Shown here in pieces: positions 44,855 through 53,990 of a stretch of 64,000 nt of DNA. Numbering within the stretch: position 1 is the stretch's first letter; every line of letters starts with the position of its first letter. Under the pieces are notes generated by a model, which worked only from the letters and a program-made list of their open reading frames with translations, was not told the DNA's origin and did not search any database. This stretch comes from Halomonas sp. S3-1-1 (GTDB taxonomy: Bacteria > Pseudomonadota > Gammaproteobacteria > Pseudomonadales > Halomonadaceae). The translations under genes and the position numbers were made by a program. The stretch covers positions 434,001 through 498,000 of the forward strand of contig NZ_JALGBZ010000003.1 of NCBI RefSeq assembly GCF_023757625.1, given 5' to 3'.

Positions 44855-47736
44855 GGCGCCTCCTGCTGCGCCTTCGCCAAATGGCTCTTCTGGGTCTGGT
44901 CGAAGGCGCTAAAGCGCTGCTGCCAGGCGGAGGGCTGGCTGACTTTTTCTACCTGCACGGCGGTCACCTTGTATTCCGGGCAGTTGGTCGCCCAGTCCGA
45001 GTTGTCGGTGGTGATCACGTTAGCACCGCTGCCCGGGTGGTGGAAGGTGGTGTAGACCACGCCAGGCTGCATGCGCTCGCTAATGCGCGCGCGCAGCACC
45101 GTCTGCCCCGAGCGGCTGGTGATGCCCAGCCAATCGCCGTCACTCACGCCGCGCACCTCGGCATCAGACGGGTGCAGCTCCAGCACGTCCTCGTCGTGCC
45201 AGTGCTGGTTGTGGGTGCGCCGGGTCTGGGCGCCGACGTTGTACTGGCTCAAAATCCGCCCGGTGGTCAATAACAGCGGGAAGCGGCGGTTGGCGCGCTC
45301 TTCGGTGGCCACGTACTCGGTGATCGCAAAGCGGCCAAGCCCGATCGGGAAGTTGACCGCGTGCATGGTCGGCATGCCCTGCGGGTTGTCGTCGTTGCAG
45401 GGCCACTGCAGGCTGCCGTGCCGCTCGAGTTTTTCGTAGCTCACCCCGGCAAAGCTCGGCGCAAGTGCTGCGATCTCGTCCATGATCTCGGACGGGTGAG
45501 CGTAGTTCATTGGGTAGCCCAGGGCGTTGGCGAGATCCTGAGTCACTTCCCAGTCCTGCTTGCCGGCCACCGGCGGAGTCACCTTGCGCACGCGGTTGAT
45601 GCGCCGCTCGGCGTTGGTGAAGGTGCCGTCCTTCTCCAGAAAGCTCGAGCCCGGCAGCAGCACGTGGGCGAACTTGGCGGTTTCGTTCAGGAAAATGTCC
45701 TGCACGATCAAGCAGTCCAGCGAGCGCAGTGCGGCTTCGACGTGCTGAGTATTGGGGTCGGACTGGGCGATGTCCTCACCCTGCACGTACATTGCCTTGA
45801 AGGTGCCTTCGATGGCGGCATCGAACATGTTGGGAATGCGCAGCCCCGGCTCGTCGTCGAGTGCCACGCCCCATTTGGCCTCGAAGCGGCCGCGGGCGTT
45901 GGGGTCCGCCACGTGCTGGTAGCCCGGAAGTTCGTGGGGGAAGGAACCCATGTCACACGAGCCCTGCACGTTGTTCTGGCCGCGCAGCGGGTTCACGCCG
46001 ACGCCTTCGCGGCCGATGTTGCCGGTAGCCAAAGCGAGGTTGGCGATGCCCATCACCATGGTCGAGCCTTGGCTGTGCTCGGTCACGCCCAGGCCGTAGT
46101 AGATCGCGCCGTTGCCTGCGTTGGCGTAGGTGCGCGCCGCCTGACGCACGGCCTCGGCGGGTACGCCGGTGGTGGCTTCACTAGCTTCCGGGGAGTGGCG
46201 CTCTTCACTGATGAACGCGCGCCAGCTCTGGTAGGCATCGGTATCGCAGCGCTTGGCGACGAAGTCCTTGTCTTCGAGACCTTCGGTGATCACCACGTGG
46301 GCAAGCGCATTGACCAGCGCCACGTTGGTGCCCGGGCGCAGCGGCAGGTGCTGGGCCTCTTTCAAGTGAGGTGTTTTTAGTAGATCGATGCGGCGCGGGT
46401 CGGCGACGATCAGCTTCGCCCCCTGGCGCAGGCGCTTGCGCATCATCGAGCCGAACACCGGGTGGGCGTCGGTGGGGTTGGCGCCGATCACGATGATGGC
46501 GTCGGCCTTCATCACCGAATCAAACGTCTGGGTACCAGCGGATTCGCCGAGCGTGGTTTTCAAACCGTAGCCGGTGGGCGAGTGGCAGACCCGGGCGCAG
46601 GTATCGGTGTTGTTGTTGCCGAAGGCCGCGCGGATCAGCTTCTGCACCAGATAGGTTTCCTCGTTGGTGCAGCGCGAAGAGGTGATGCCGCCGATGCTTT
46701 CGCGACCGTGCTCCGCCTGAATCGCTTTCAGACGCTTGGCAGCGAAGCTGATCGCCTCTTCCCAGCTGGCTTCACGCCAGGGCTGGTCGATCGAGTCGCG
46801 AATCATCGGTGTGGTGAGGCGATCCGGGTGGGAGGCGTAGCCGAAGGCGAAGCGCCCCTTCACGCAGGAGTGGCCGTGGTTCGCGTCGCCGCCCTTGTAG
46901 GGCACCATGCGCACCAGCTTGTCGCCCTTCATCTGGGCCTCGAACGAGCAGCCCACGCCGCAGTAGGCGCAGGTGGTCACCACGCTTCGATCCGGCACGC
47001 CGTGGTCGATCACGCTGTTGTCCATCAGCGTGGCGGTCGGGCAGGCCTGCACGCAGGCGCCGCAGGAGACGCAGTCCGAGTCCATGAACGCCTCGTCCTG
47101 GCCCGCGGAGACTTTCGAGTCGAAACCGCGGCCGTCGATGGTCAGCGCGAAGGTGCCCTGTACCTCGTCGCAGGCGCGCACGCAGCGCGAGCAGACGATG
47201 CACTTGCTCGGATCGAAGGTGAAGTAGGGGTTGGAGGTATCCTTTGGCTTTTCAAGGTGATTCTCGCCGTCGAAGCCGTAGCGCACTTCGCGAAGCCCGA
47301 CACTGCCCGCCATGTCCTGCAGCTCGCAGTCGCCGTTGGCGGAGCAGGTCAGGCAATCCAGCGGGTGATCGGAGATGTAGAGCTCCATCACGCCCCGGCG
47401 AAGCTTCGCCAGGCGCTCGTTCTGGGTGGTCACCTTCATGCCTTCCACCACCGGCGTGGTGCACGACGCCGGCAGGCCCCGGCGGCCTTCGATCTCGACG
47501 GCGCAAAGTCGGCAGGAGCCGAACGCCTCGAGACTATCGGTGGCGCAGAGTTTCGGAATGCTGATGTCGGCAAGGGCAGCGGCGCGGAGCACGGACGTGC
47601 CTTCCGGCACGCTCAAGGTGACGCCATCGATGTTGACGCTGACCGAGGCCGCGCCCGGGCGAGCGGCGGGAGTGCCATAGTCTTTGCTGAAATCGACGCT
47701 GTTGGCCTGACGCCGTGGATCGAAATGTTCAATCAT
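44851..47736 (-). CDS. fdsA: NAD-dependent formate dehydrogenase alpha subunit FdsA
   Basis: Catalytic molybdenum subunit that oxidises formate. From ATG 47736 it has 961 residues. In order: a [2Fe-2S] domain (CATDSLEAFGSCRLCAVEIE), a His-Cys cluster region (HPLDCLTCSANGDCELQ), two [4Fe-4S] sites (CIVCSRCVRACDEV and CVSCGACVQACPTATL), a further cluster (CAYCGVGCSFEAQ), then the bis-MGD domains with the metal-ligand cysteine in TDTCARVCHSPTGYGL and a C-terminal cofactor-binding part. The start codon overlaps the fdsB stop (ATGA). The frame is open further upstream but that part is inside fdsB. Confidence 0.96.
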   Translation of the reverse strand: MIEHFDPRRQANSVDFSKDYGTPAARPGAASVSVNIDGVTLSVPEGTSVLRAAALADISIPKLCATDSLEAFGSCRLCAVEIEGRRGLPASCTTPVVEGMKVTTQNERLAKLRRGVMELYISDHPLDCLTCSANGDCELQDMAGSVGLREVRYGFDGENHLEKPKDTSNPYFTFDPSKCIVCSRCVRACDEVQGTFALTIDGRGFDSKVSAGQDEAFMDSDCVSCGACVQACPTATLMDNSVIDHGVPDRSVVTTCAYCGVGCSFEAQMKGDKLVRMVPYKGGDANHGHSCVKGRFAFGYASHPDRLTTPMIRDSIDQPWREASWEEAISFAAKRLKAIQAEHGRESIGGITSSRCTNEETYLVQKLIRAAFGNNNTDTCARVCHSPTGYGLKTTLGESAGTQTFDSVMKADAIIVIGANPTDAHPVFGSMMRKRLRQGAKLIVADPRRIDLLKTPHLKEAQHLPLRPGTNVALVNALAHVVITEGLEDKDFVAKRCDTDAYQSWRAFISEERHSPEASEATTGVPAEAVRQAARTYANAGNGAIYYGLGVTEHSQGSTMVMGIANLALATGNIGREGVGVNPLRGQNNVQGSCDMGSFPHELPGYQHVADPNARGRFEAKWGVALDDEPGLRIPNMFDAAIEGTFKAMYVQGEDIAQSDPNTQHVEAALRSLDCLIVQDIFLNETAKFAHVLLPGSSFLEKDGTFTNAERRINRVRKVTPPVAGKQDWEVTQDLANALGYPMNYAHPSEIMDEIAALAPSFAGVSYEKLERHGSLQWPCNDDNPQGMPTMHAVNFPIGLGRFAITEYVATEERANRRFPLLLTTGRILSQYNVGAQTRRTHNQHWHDEDVLELHPSDAEVRGVSDGDWLGITSRSGQTVLRARISERMQPGVVYTTFHHPGSGANVITTDNSDWATNCPEYKVTAVQVEKVSQPSAWQQRFSAFDQTQKSHLAKAQQEAP

Positions 47737-49289
47737 GAGTGTTCTCCGCTGGCCGGACGCTGGAAGTCTTCGGAAAAGTGCTTGAGCGCGCTCTGTACCG
47801 GGAAGGGGGTCATGCCGCCCATGGCGCATAGCGAGCCGTCCACCATCGTCTCGCAAAGATCGCCGAGCAGCGCGAGGTTGGCGTCGCGGTTCTCGCCTTT
47901 GCGAATGCGGTCGATCACCTCGACGCCGCGGGTCGAGCCGATCCGGCACGGCGTGCACTTGCCGCAGGACTCCTCCTTGCAGAACTCCATCGAGAAGCGC
48001 GCCTGCTCGGCCATATCGACACGGTCATCGAACATCACCACGCCGCCGTGGCCCACCCCCGCGCCGACCTCGGCGAAGGTTTCGTAATCGAGCGGCATGT
48101 CCCACTGGCTTTCCGGCAGATAGGCGCACAGCGGCCCGCCTACCTGCACCGCACGAAGCGGCCGCCCGCTTAACGTGCCGCCGCCGAACTCCTCCATCAG
48201 CGTGCGCAGGGTGGTGCCGAAGGCGAGCTCCACCAAGCCCCCGCGCTTGACGTTGCCTGCCAGCTGGAGCGCCAGCGTGCCCTTCGAGCGGCCCATGCCG
48301 TACTCCGCGTAAGCCTGGCCGCCTTCGGCCAGAATGAACGGCACCGCGGCGATCGAGAGCACGTTGTTGACCACGGTGGGGCGGCCAAACAGCCCTTCGA
48401 TGGCGGGTAGCGGCGGCTTGAAGCGCACCAGCCCCCGCTTGCCCTCCAGACTTTCCAGCAGCGAGGTCTCTTCGCCGCAGATATAGGCGCCGGCGCCAAG
48501 GCGCACTTCCAGGTGGAAAGCGCGGCCGCTCTCGCGAAGATTGTCGCCCAGGTACCCGGCGGCGTCGGCGCGGTTGATCGCCTCATCGAGAATCTCTTTC
48601 GCCAGCGGATACTCCGAGCGCAGGTAGATATAGCCCTGAGTGGCACCCACCGCGAGCCCCGCGATGGTCATGCCCTCGATCAGCATGTACGGGTCGCACT
48701 CCATGGCGAGCCGGTCGGCGAAGGTGCCGGAGTCGCCTTCGTCGGCGTTGCAGACGATGTATTTTTGCTCCGAGGGCGCGTCCAGCACCGTCTGCCACTT
48801 GATGCCGGTGGGAAACGCCGCGCCGCCGCGCCCGCGAAGCCCGGAGGCCTTTACCTCATCGACGATGGCTTGGGGCGAAAGCGAAAGCGCTTCCTCGAGC
48901 CCGGCAAAACCGCGGTGGGCGCGGTAGTCGTCAATCGACAGCGGGTCGGTCACGCCAATGCGCGCAAAGGTGAGGCGCTGCTGACGGGCGAGATAATCGA
49001 TTTCGTCCACCGGGCCGAGCGCCAGCGGATGGCTGACGCAGCCTTCGAGCAGGCCGCTGTCGAGCAGGCTGGGCACATCGCCTGGCGTGACTGGGCCGTA
49101 AGCGACGCGGCCTTTCGGTGTTTCGACCTCGACCATCGGCTCGAGCCAGAAAAGCCCGCGGGAGCCGTTGCGGACGATATCGATGCCTTCGTGGCGAGCG
49201 GCGGCTTCGCGCTCCAGACGGTGCGCGACGGTGTCGGCGCCCAAAGAAAGGGCGGTAGTGTCGCGGGGCACAAATACGCGGATGCTCAT
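47733..49289 (-). CDS. fdsB: NAD-dependent formate dehydrogenase beta subunit FdsB
   Basis: Diaphorase subunit that passes electrons to NAD. 518 residues. It has an N-terminal thioredoxin-like region (about 1-100), the NAD and FMN site (GLRGRGGAAFPTGIKWQ and CNADEGDSGTFADRLAME, with GAGAYICGEETSLLESLEG) and the [4Fe-4S] site ESCGKCTPCRIG near the C-terminus, as in NuoF and HoxF. It overlaps fdsG and fdsA by four bases each. Confidence 0.96.
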   Translation of the reverse strand: MSIRVFVPRDTTALSLGADTVAHRLEREAAARHEGIDIVRNGSRGLFWLEPMVEVETPKGRVAYGPVTPGDVPSLLDSGLLEGCVSHPLALGPVDEIDYLARQQRLTFARIGVTDPLSIDDYRAHRGFAGLEEALSLSPQAIVDEVKASGLRGRGGAAFPTGIKWQTVLDAPSEQKYIVCNADEGDSGTFADRLAMECDPYMLIEGMTIAGLAVGATQGYIYLRSEYPLAKEILDEAINRADAAGYLGDNLRESGRAFHLEVRLGAGAYICGEETSLLESLEGKRGLVRFKPPLPAIEGLFGRPTVVNNVLSIAAVPFILAEGGQAYAEYGMGRSKGTLALQLAGNVKRGGLVELAFGTTLRTLMEEFGGGTLSGRPLRAVQVGGPLCAYLPESQWDMPLDYETFAEVGAGVGHGGVVMFDDRVDMAEQARFSMEFCKEESCGKCTPCRIGSTRGVEVIDRIRKGENRDANLALLGDLCETMVDGSLCAMGGMTPFPVQSALKHFSEDFQRPASGEHS

Positions 49290-49780
49290 GCGCTCACCTC
49301 CAGCGGCCGGGTCTGGAGCTCGTCGAGAAGCTCATCGAAGGCTTCTTCGGTCACGCGCCCGCGTACCTGGTCGTCCACGCGAATCGAGGGGCCGCAAGCG
49401 CAGTTGCCGAGGCAGTAAACGGCTTCTAACGTGATTTCGCGGTCCGGCGTGGTCTGGTGGTAATCCACGCCCAGACGCGCCTTGGCGTGGGCCTCAAGCG
49501 CGCGCGCACCAACGGACTGGCACGCCTCGGCGCGGCAGATCTGTACCACATGGCGCCCCGGCGGGGTGGTGCGAAAGTGGTGATAGAAGCTGATGACGCC
49601 GTGGATTTCAGCGCGGGTTTGCTGGAGCGACGCGGCGATCAGGGGGATCGCGTCGGTCGGGATGAAGCCGAAGCGGTCCTGCAGGGCGTGAAGAATCGGC
49701 AGCAGCGCGCCGGGTTTATGTTTGAGCGCGTCGATCTCGGTTTGAATCGACGCCGACGACCATTCTGGAGACGGCTTCAT
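49286..49780 (-). CDS. fdsG: NAD-dependent formate dehydrogenase gamma subunit FdsG
   Basis: NuoE-like [2Fe-2S] subunit, 164 residues, first gene of fdsGBA-fdhD-fdsD. Ligand cysteines appear as CRAEACQSVGA and YCLGNCACGPSIRV in thioredoxin-like order. LQDRFGFIPTDAIPLIAASL is also typical of the family. It overlaps fdsB by four bases. The operon is divergent from a ModE-like regulator gene; only 130 bases separate them. Confidence 0.94.
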   Translation of the reverse strand: MKPSPEWSSASIQTEIDALKHKPGALLPILHALQDRFGFIPTDAIPLIAASLQQTRAEIHGVISFYHHFRTTPPGRHVVQICRAEACQSVGARALEAHAKARLGVDYHQTTPDREITLEAVYCLGNCACGPSIRVDDQVRGRVTEEAFDELLDELQTRPLEVSA

Positions 49781-49910
49781 CGTGTCTCTCCCGGTACGGA
49801 TTGTTTGTTATCAATATGCACGCTGATGCTTATTTGGAATCGATTTTAAAAGGCGTGCACCACGGTCAATGTCACGCTAGCATCAAGCCTATAACGACAA
49901 AATATGAAAG

Positions 49911-50996
49911 ATGCTGCCAATGAAGAAAATCACCGTGCTTCCTACCTGGTGCTTTCGTGACGATGCGGGAAACCAGCTGGATTTACAGCTACTTCGCCTA
50001 CTGGGCGCGGTTTACCGGCGGGGTAAGTTAACCCAGGCCGCCGAGGACGTGGGTATCTCATACCGGCACGCGTGGAACTTATTGCGCCAAGGGAGTGCGT
50101 TTTTCGGCGTGGCGCTGGTTCAGATGCAGCGTGGGCGCGGCGCGCAGCTCACGCCGCTCGGTGAAAAGCTGTTATGGGCGGAGCAGCGCGCCGTTGCCCG
50201 TTTGGGCCCGCAGCTTGAAAGCCTCGGCTCGGAGCTGAATCTTGCCATCGCGCGCGAGCAGCAGGGGCTGGTGTCGGTGCTGCGCCTGCACGCAAGCCAC
50301 GGCTTCGCCGTGGAGCTTCTGCCAAAGCACCTGACTGCGGTGCCGCTGGATTTACAGTACTGCAGCCCCCAGGAGTCGCTCGCCGCGCTCAACCGAGGCA
50401 GCTGCGACGTCGCGGGCTTTCACCTGCCCCGCGGCGCGGTGGGCGAGCGCATACGCGCCACCTACCAGGGCCTGCTGAAACCCCGCGAGCATCGCGTGAT
50501 CGGCTTCATCGCCCGCACCCAAGGGTTGATGGTGGCCCCAAACAATCCGCTTGGCATAGAGGGCGTGGCATCGCTGGCAACCGAGGGCGTGCGCTTTATC
50601 AACCGCCAGGCTTCCTCCGGGACACGCTCGCTGCTCGACTGCCTGCTGAGCGAGGCGGGCGTAGCAAGCGCCGCCATTCGCGGCTTCGAAGTCGAGGAGT
50701 TCACCCACTCCGCTGTCGCCGCTTACGTGGCCGCCGGCATGGCGGACGTCGGCTTCGGCGTACAGGCCGGCGCCGAGAAGTTCGGCCTCGATTTCATTCC
50801 ACTGGTGGTAGAGGACTATCTGCTCGCCTGCCACCATCAGTCACTGAAAGAGCCGCGGGTGCAGGCCTTTATCGACGTTCTCGCCAGCGACGCCTTCCAG
50901 CAGGCCGTTCAGGCCCTTCCCGGCTATCGCCCGAGCCGGTGCGGCGAGGTCATGGAGGTGGGGGAGGTGCTGGATGTCGATTTAAAAAGTGAATGA
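49911..50996 (+). CDS. ModE/LysR-like winged-helix regulator fused to a periplasmic-binding-like domain
   Basis: One-component regulator of 361 residues. The N-terminal winged helix (LDLQLLRLLGAVYRRGKLTQ, AAEDVGISYRHAWNLLRQGS, then RGRGAQLTPLGEKLLW) resembles ModE. The C-terminal part (about 115-345) is a PBP-like domain of the molybdate/tungstate-receptor type: LRLHASHGFAVELLPKHL, the stretch FINRQASSGTRSLLDCLLSE with its ligand loop, and ADVGFGVQAGAEKFGLDFIP. It probably senses molybdate, tungstate or the cofactor, and is divergent from the molybdenum enzyme operon fds. ATG 49920 is an alternative start. GCGTG and CACGC, 15 bases apart (49853-49877), could be its operator. Confidence 0.85.
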   Translation: MLPMKKITVLPTWCFRDDAGNQLDLQLLRLLGAVYRRGKLTQAAEDVGISYRHAWNLLRQGSAFFGVALVQMQRGRGAQLTPLGEKLLWAEQRAVARLGPQLESLGSELNLAIAREQQGLVSVLRLHASHGFAVELLPKHLTAVPLDLQYCSPQESLAALNRGSCDVAGFHLPRGAVGERIRATYQGLLKPREHRVIGFIARTQGLMVAPNNPLGIEGVASLATEGVRFINRQASSGTRSLLDCLLSEAGVASAAIRGFEVEEFTHSAVAAYVAAGMADVGFGVQAGAEKFGLDFIPLVVEDYLLACHHQSLKEPRVQAFIDVLASDAFQQAVQALPGYRPSRCGEVMEVGEVLDVDLKSE

Positions 50997-51058
50997 AAAC
51001 TTGAGCGGGGTTGAAAAAAGCGCCATTACTATCAAATGGACATGAGATCGGGGGCGTT

Positions 51059-52099
51059 ATGCGAGATAGATTCTCGAGTACGTTAAAGAACAAGAACATG
51101 GCGTATATCGCCCCCAAAAGCACGGATGACGGTGCTAAAAGCATCCGGCGGGTCGCCTTCATCCTGCTCGATCACTTTTCGATGATGGCATTTACCGGCG
51201 CGGTGGATGCGCTGGTGACCACGAACCTGATGAAGTCCTCGACGCTTTATGAAGTGCTGGTGGTGGGAGAGCGGGCGGCGACGGTGTCCGATCTCGGAAT
51301 CGAGGTGTCGACCGACATGGCGCTTGCGGATTTCGACAGTGCCGCGTTGGATGTCGACGTTGTGATCGTTTGCGGTGGGCTACGCGTCAAGGTACAGGCG
51401 ACAGCGCTTTTGCGTAGCCGGCTCAAGAGCGCGGATGGTCACGGCGCGATTTTGGGCGGGCTCTGGAACGGCGCCTATTTTCTGGCCGAGGCGGGGCTTA
51501 TGAGCGGCTATCAGTGCGCCTACCACCCGGACGGCCGGGCGATGATGGCGGAGCAGTTCTGGGATGTTTCCGTGACCAGCCGTAGCTTTATCGTCGATCG
51601 TAACCGGCTGAGCTGCGCCGGGGCGAGTAGCTCGCTGAGCATGATGCTCGAGCTTGTGCGCTCCGACTGCGGCAACGCGGTGGTCGGCGCCGTTGAGGAG
51701 ATGCTCAGCTGTGACAAGGGCCTGGACTCGCCGGATATCTCGACACTGCGGGTCGATCAAAACCATACCTTGCCGGAGAAGCTCAAGATCTCGCTACAGC
51801 TGATGAAGAACAACATCGAAGAGCCGCTTTCGATTGCCGAGATCAGTAACTGGGTGAATATTTCAAGGCGTCAGCTCGAGCGCATGTTCTCGATCTACGT
51901 CAGCGCAAGCCCGTCACGCTATTACATGGAGCTTCGCCTGACGCGCGCCCGTCAGCTTCTGCAGCAGACCAACAAGCCGCTGGCGGAAGTGGCGGTGGCC
52001 ACGGGCTTTGTCAGCATCTCGCATTTTCGCAGCTGCTTTTATCAGCTGTTCGACATCACCCCGGGGCAGTTTCGCAAGTCCTGCCAGCAGGGCGCCTGA
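51059..52099 (+). CDS. GlxA-family regulator (DJ-1/PfpI domain plus AraC DNA-binding domain)
   Basis: From ATG 51059 it has 346 residues. An N-terminal DJ-1/PfpI-like domain (about 30-195, with VAFILLDHFSMMAFTGAVDA and ILGGLWNGAYFLAEAGLM) is followed by two AraC helix-turn-helix motifs (LSIAEISNWVNISRRQLERM and LAEVAVATGFVSISHFRSCF). The nucleophile-elbow cysteine of active DJ-1 enzymes is not present, as usual for GbdR/CdhR-type regulators; WNGAYFLA stands in its place. These often sense amines or carboxylates. It is convergent with the DctPQM TRAP genes, which may be its targets. GGGGG lies before the start. Confidence 0.88.
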   Translation: MRDRFSSTLKNKNMAYIAPKSTDDGAKSIRRVAFILLDHFSMMAFTGAVDALVTTNLMKSSTLYEVLVVGERAATVSDLGIEVSTDMALADFDSAALDVDVVIVCGGLRVKVQATALLRSRLKSADGHGAILGGLWNGAYFLAEAGLMSGYQCAYHPDGRAMMAEQFWDVSVTSRSFIVDRNRLSCAGASSSLSMMLELVRSDCGNAVVGAVEEMLSCDKGLDSPDISTLRVDQNHTLPEKLKISLQLMKNNIEEPLSIAEISNWVNISRRQLERMFSIYVSASPSRYYMELRLTRARQLLQQTNKPLAEVAVATGFVSISHFRSCFYQLFDITPGQFRKSCQQGA

Positions 52100-52123
52100 G
52101 CGCCGTCGCCGCTTTGTGAACAT

Positions 52124-52149
52124 AAAAAAGGGAGCCTGATTGGCTCCCT
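52124..52149 (-). terminator. Intrinsic terminator of the dctPQM operon
   Basis: On the minus strand GGGAGCC/GGCTCCC pair around a 5-base loop and six T follow (AAAAAA on the plus strand). It lies 22 bases after the dctM stop, between it and the convergent regulator. Confidence 0.8.
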
Positions 52150-52170
52150 CGACGCGCAGACATGGCCCGG

Positions 52171-53433
52171 TCAGTTCCCCGACCAGCCCATGAAAATCGG
52201 CACGTACACGACCAGCAGCAGTACGCCAATCAGCCCCAAAAGATACGGAATGATCGCGCGGGTGATGCGCTCCAGCGGCAGCTGGGTCACCGAGGACGCC
52301 ACGTACAGGTTGATCGCTACCGGCGGAGTGATCATGCCGATCGATAGCCCCACCACGATGATCAGCCCGAAGTGGATCGGATCGATCCCGAGCTGCAGCA
52401 CCAGCGGCAGCAGCACCGGGGTGAGAATGATCAAGGCGCTGGCGGTTTCGATGAAAACCCCGGTGAGCAGGATCACCGCGACGACCAGCAGCATGATCAC
52501 CAGCGGGTTGGTGGAGAGTGACAGCACCGACGCGGCGATGGCGCCGGGCACCTGCCAGCTCGAGAGCGTCCAGCTCAGCACCGCCGACATGGCGATCACC
52601 AGCATGATCACCGCGGTGGTCATCGCCGAGCGAATCAACAGCCGGTACGCCTGGGGCAGGGTCAAATCGCGGTAGACGAACAGCGACACCAGCAGCGCGT
52701 AGTTCACCGCCACCACGGCGGCCTCGGACGGGGTAAAGATACCGGTGAAGATACCGCCCAGGATGATCACCGGGGTCATCAGCCCCCAGCTGGCGGACTT
52801 GAAGGTGCGCCAGATAGTGGCGGGCGACAGCGGCGTGCCTTTCGGGTACTGGCGCTTGTAGGCCTGCACCAGGGCGATCGCCATCAGTCCTAGCCCCATT
52901 GCCAGGCCCGGTAGAAAGCCGCTCAGGAACAGCTCGGACACCGACTGCTGGGCGATCACCGCGTAGATAATCATCGGTACCGACGGCGGAATGACTACCC
53001 CGATGGTGCCGCTCGCCGCGATCAAACTCGCCGCGGAGGCCGGCTCATAGCCCTTGCGCTTGAGCTCCGGTACGAGACTCGACCCCACCGCCGCGGTGGT
53101 GGCCGCCCCGGAGCCGGAGATCGCGGCGAAGAACATGCCCGCCATGACCGACACGATCGAGAGTCCGCCGCGAAGAAAGCCCACCAGCGAGTCGGCGAAG
53201 CTCACCAGCCGCTCACTCACCCGCCCCTGAGCCATCAAATCGCCGGCCAGAATGAACATCGGAATGGCCACCAGTGCAAACGAGTTGATGCCCTGGAACA
53301 TCTGCTGGGTGACCACCATCAGCGGCACACCGCCCTGGTAAAGCGCGTAGAGCGAGCTTGCACCGATGGCGAAAGCGATCGGCACGCTCAGCAGCATGAG
53401 TAGAAAGAAAAGCCCGAAGAGAAGAAGCGTCAT
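52171..53433 (-). CDS. dctM: TRAP transporter large permease DctM
   Basis: 420 residues and about 12 helices. GINSFALVAIPMFILAGDLM, GSGAATTAAVGSSLVPELKR, YEPASAASLIAASGTIGVVIPPS and IGMITPPVAINLYVASS are the usual DctM pieces. The protein would form the sodium-coupled pore. It overlaps dctQ by four bases. The operon order on the minus strand is dctP, dctQ, dctM. Confidence 0.93.
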   Translation of the reverse strand: MTLLLFGLFFLLMLLSVPIAFAIGASSLYALYQGGVPLMVVTQQMFQGINSFALVAIPMFILAGDLMAQGRVSERLVSFADSLVGFLRGGLSIVSVMAGMFFAAISGSGAATTAAVGSSLVPELKRKGYEPASAASLIAASGTIGVVIPPSVPMIIYAVIAQQSVSELFLSGFLPGLAMGLGLMAIALVQAYKRQYPKGTPLSPATIWRTFKSASWGLMTPVIILGGIFTGIFTPSEAAVVAVNYALLVSLFVYRDLTLPQAYRLLIRSAMTTAVIMLVIAMSAVLSWTLSSWQVPGAIAASVLSLSTNPLVIMLLVVAVILLTGVFIETASALIILTPVLLPLVLQLGIDPIHFGLIIVVGLSIGMITPPVAINLYVASSVTQLPLERITRAIIPYLLGLIGVLLLVVYVPIFMGWSGN

Positions 53434-53984
53434 GGTGTTTGCTCTCCCATCGGTTTTCGCGGCTCGCCCTCGAGGAGAATCTCAAAAAGATCCACCAGCG
53501 CGTACCAGGCCATGATCGCGGCGCTCACCGGCATCACCGCGTAGACGTACGACATCGGCACGCGAAGCGACGCGGACTTCTGAAAGCTCTGCACCTGCAT
53601 GTAGCGGTAGCCGATCACGATCAGCGTGATCATGAAGGCGATCACCGCCAGCACGGCGAGAAAGCGCGCCGCCCGGCGTAGCATGAGCGGCAGAGCGTCA
53701 ACAGCGAAGGTAACGGCGATGTGGTGGCCGCGCTGAAACGCCAGCGTGCCGGCGAGGAAGGTGATCCAGATCAGCAGAAAGCGGGCGACCTCCTCGGTCC
53801 AGCCCACCGCGGTGAAGAGCACCCGGGAGACGATCTGCAGCGTGATCACGATGATCAGCGCGGCCATGCCGAGAAACACCACGGGCTTGAGCACGGCGTC
53901 CAGGCCGCGCTCGACGGCCCTTAGCGCACTCACCACGGGTTCGAGCAACGAGAGCGACGATGTCGATGGCGGTCTTGAGGACAT
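53430..53984 (-). CDS. dctQ: TRAP transporter small permease DctQ
   Basis: 184 residues with four helices. LQIVSRVLFTAVGWTEEVAR and FLLIWITFLAGTLAFQRGHH, then VDALPLMLRR, match DctQ. It lies 6 bases after dctP and overlaps dctM. The long N-terminal cytoplasmic tail (about 30 residues, serine-rich) is common. Confidence 0.92.
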   Translation of the reverse strand: MSSRPPSTSSLSLLEPVVSALRAVERGLDAVLKPVVFLGMAALIIVITLQIVSRVLFTAVGWTEEVARFLLIWITFLAGTLAFQRGHHIAVTFAVDALPLMLRRAARFLAVLAVIAFMITLIVIGYRYMQVQSFQKSASLRVPMSYVYAVMPVSAAIMAWYALVDLFEILLEGEPRKPMGEQTP

Positions 53985-53990
53985 GGCGGC

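Noticed and set aside
46462..48087. Long plus-strand open frame antisense to fdsA and fdsB
   Set aside because: It mirrors two well-supported formate dehydrogenase genes in GC-rich DNA, and its product has no recognisable motifs.
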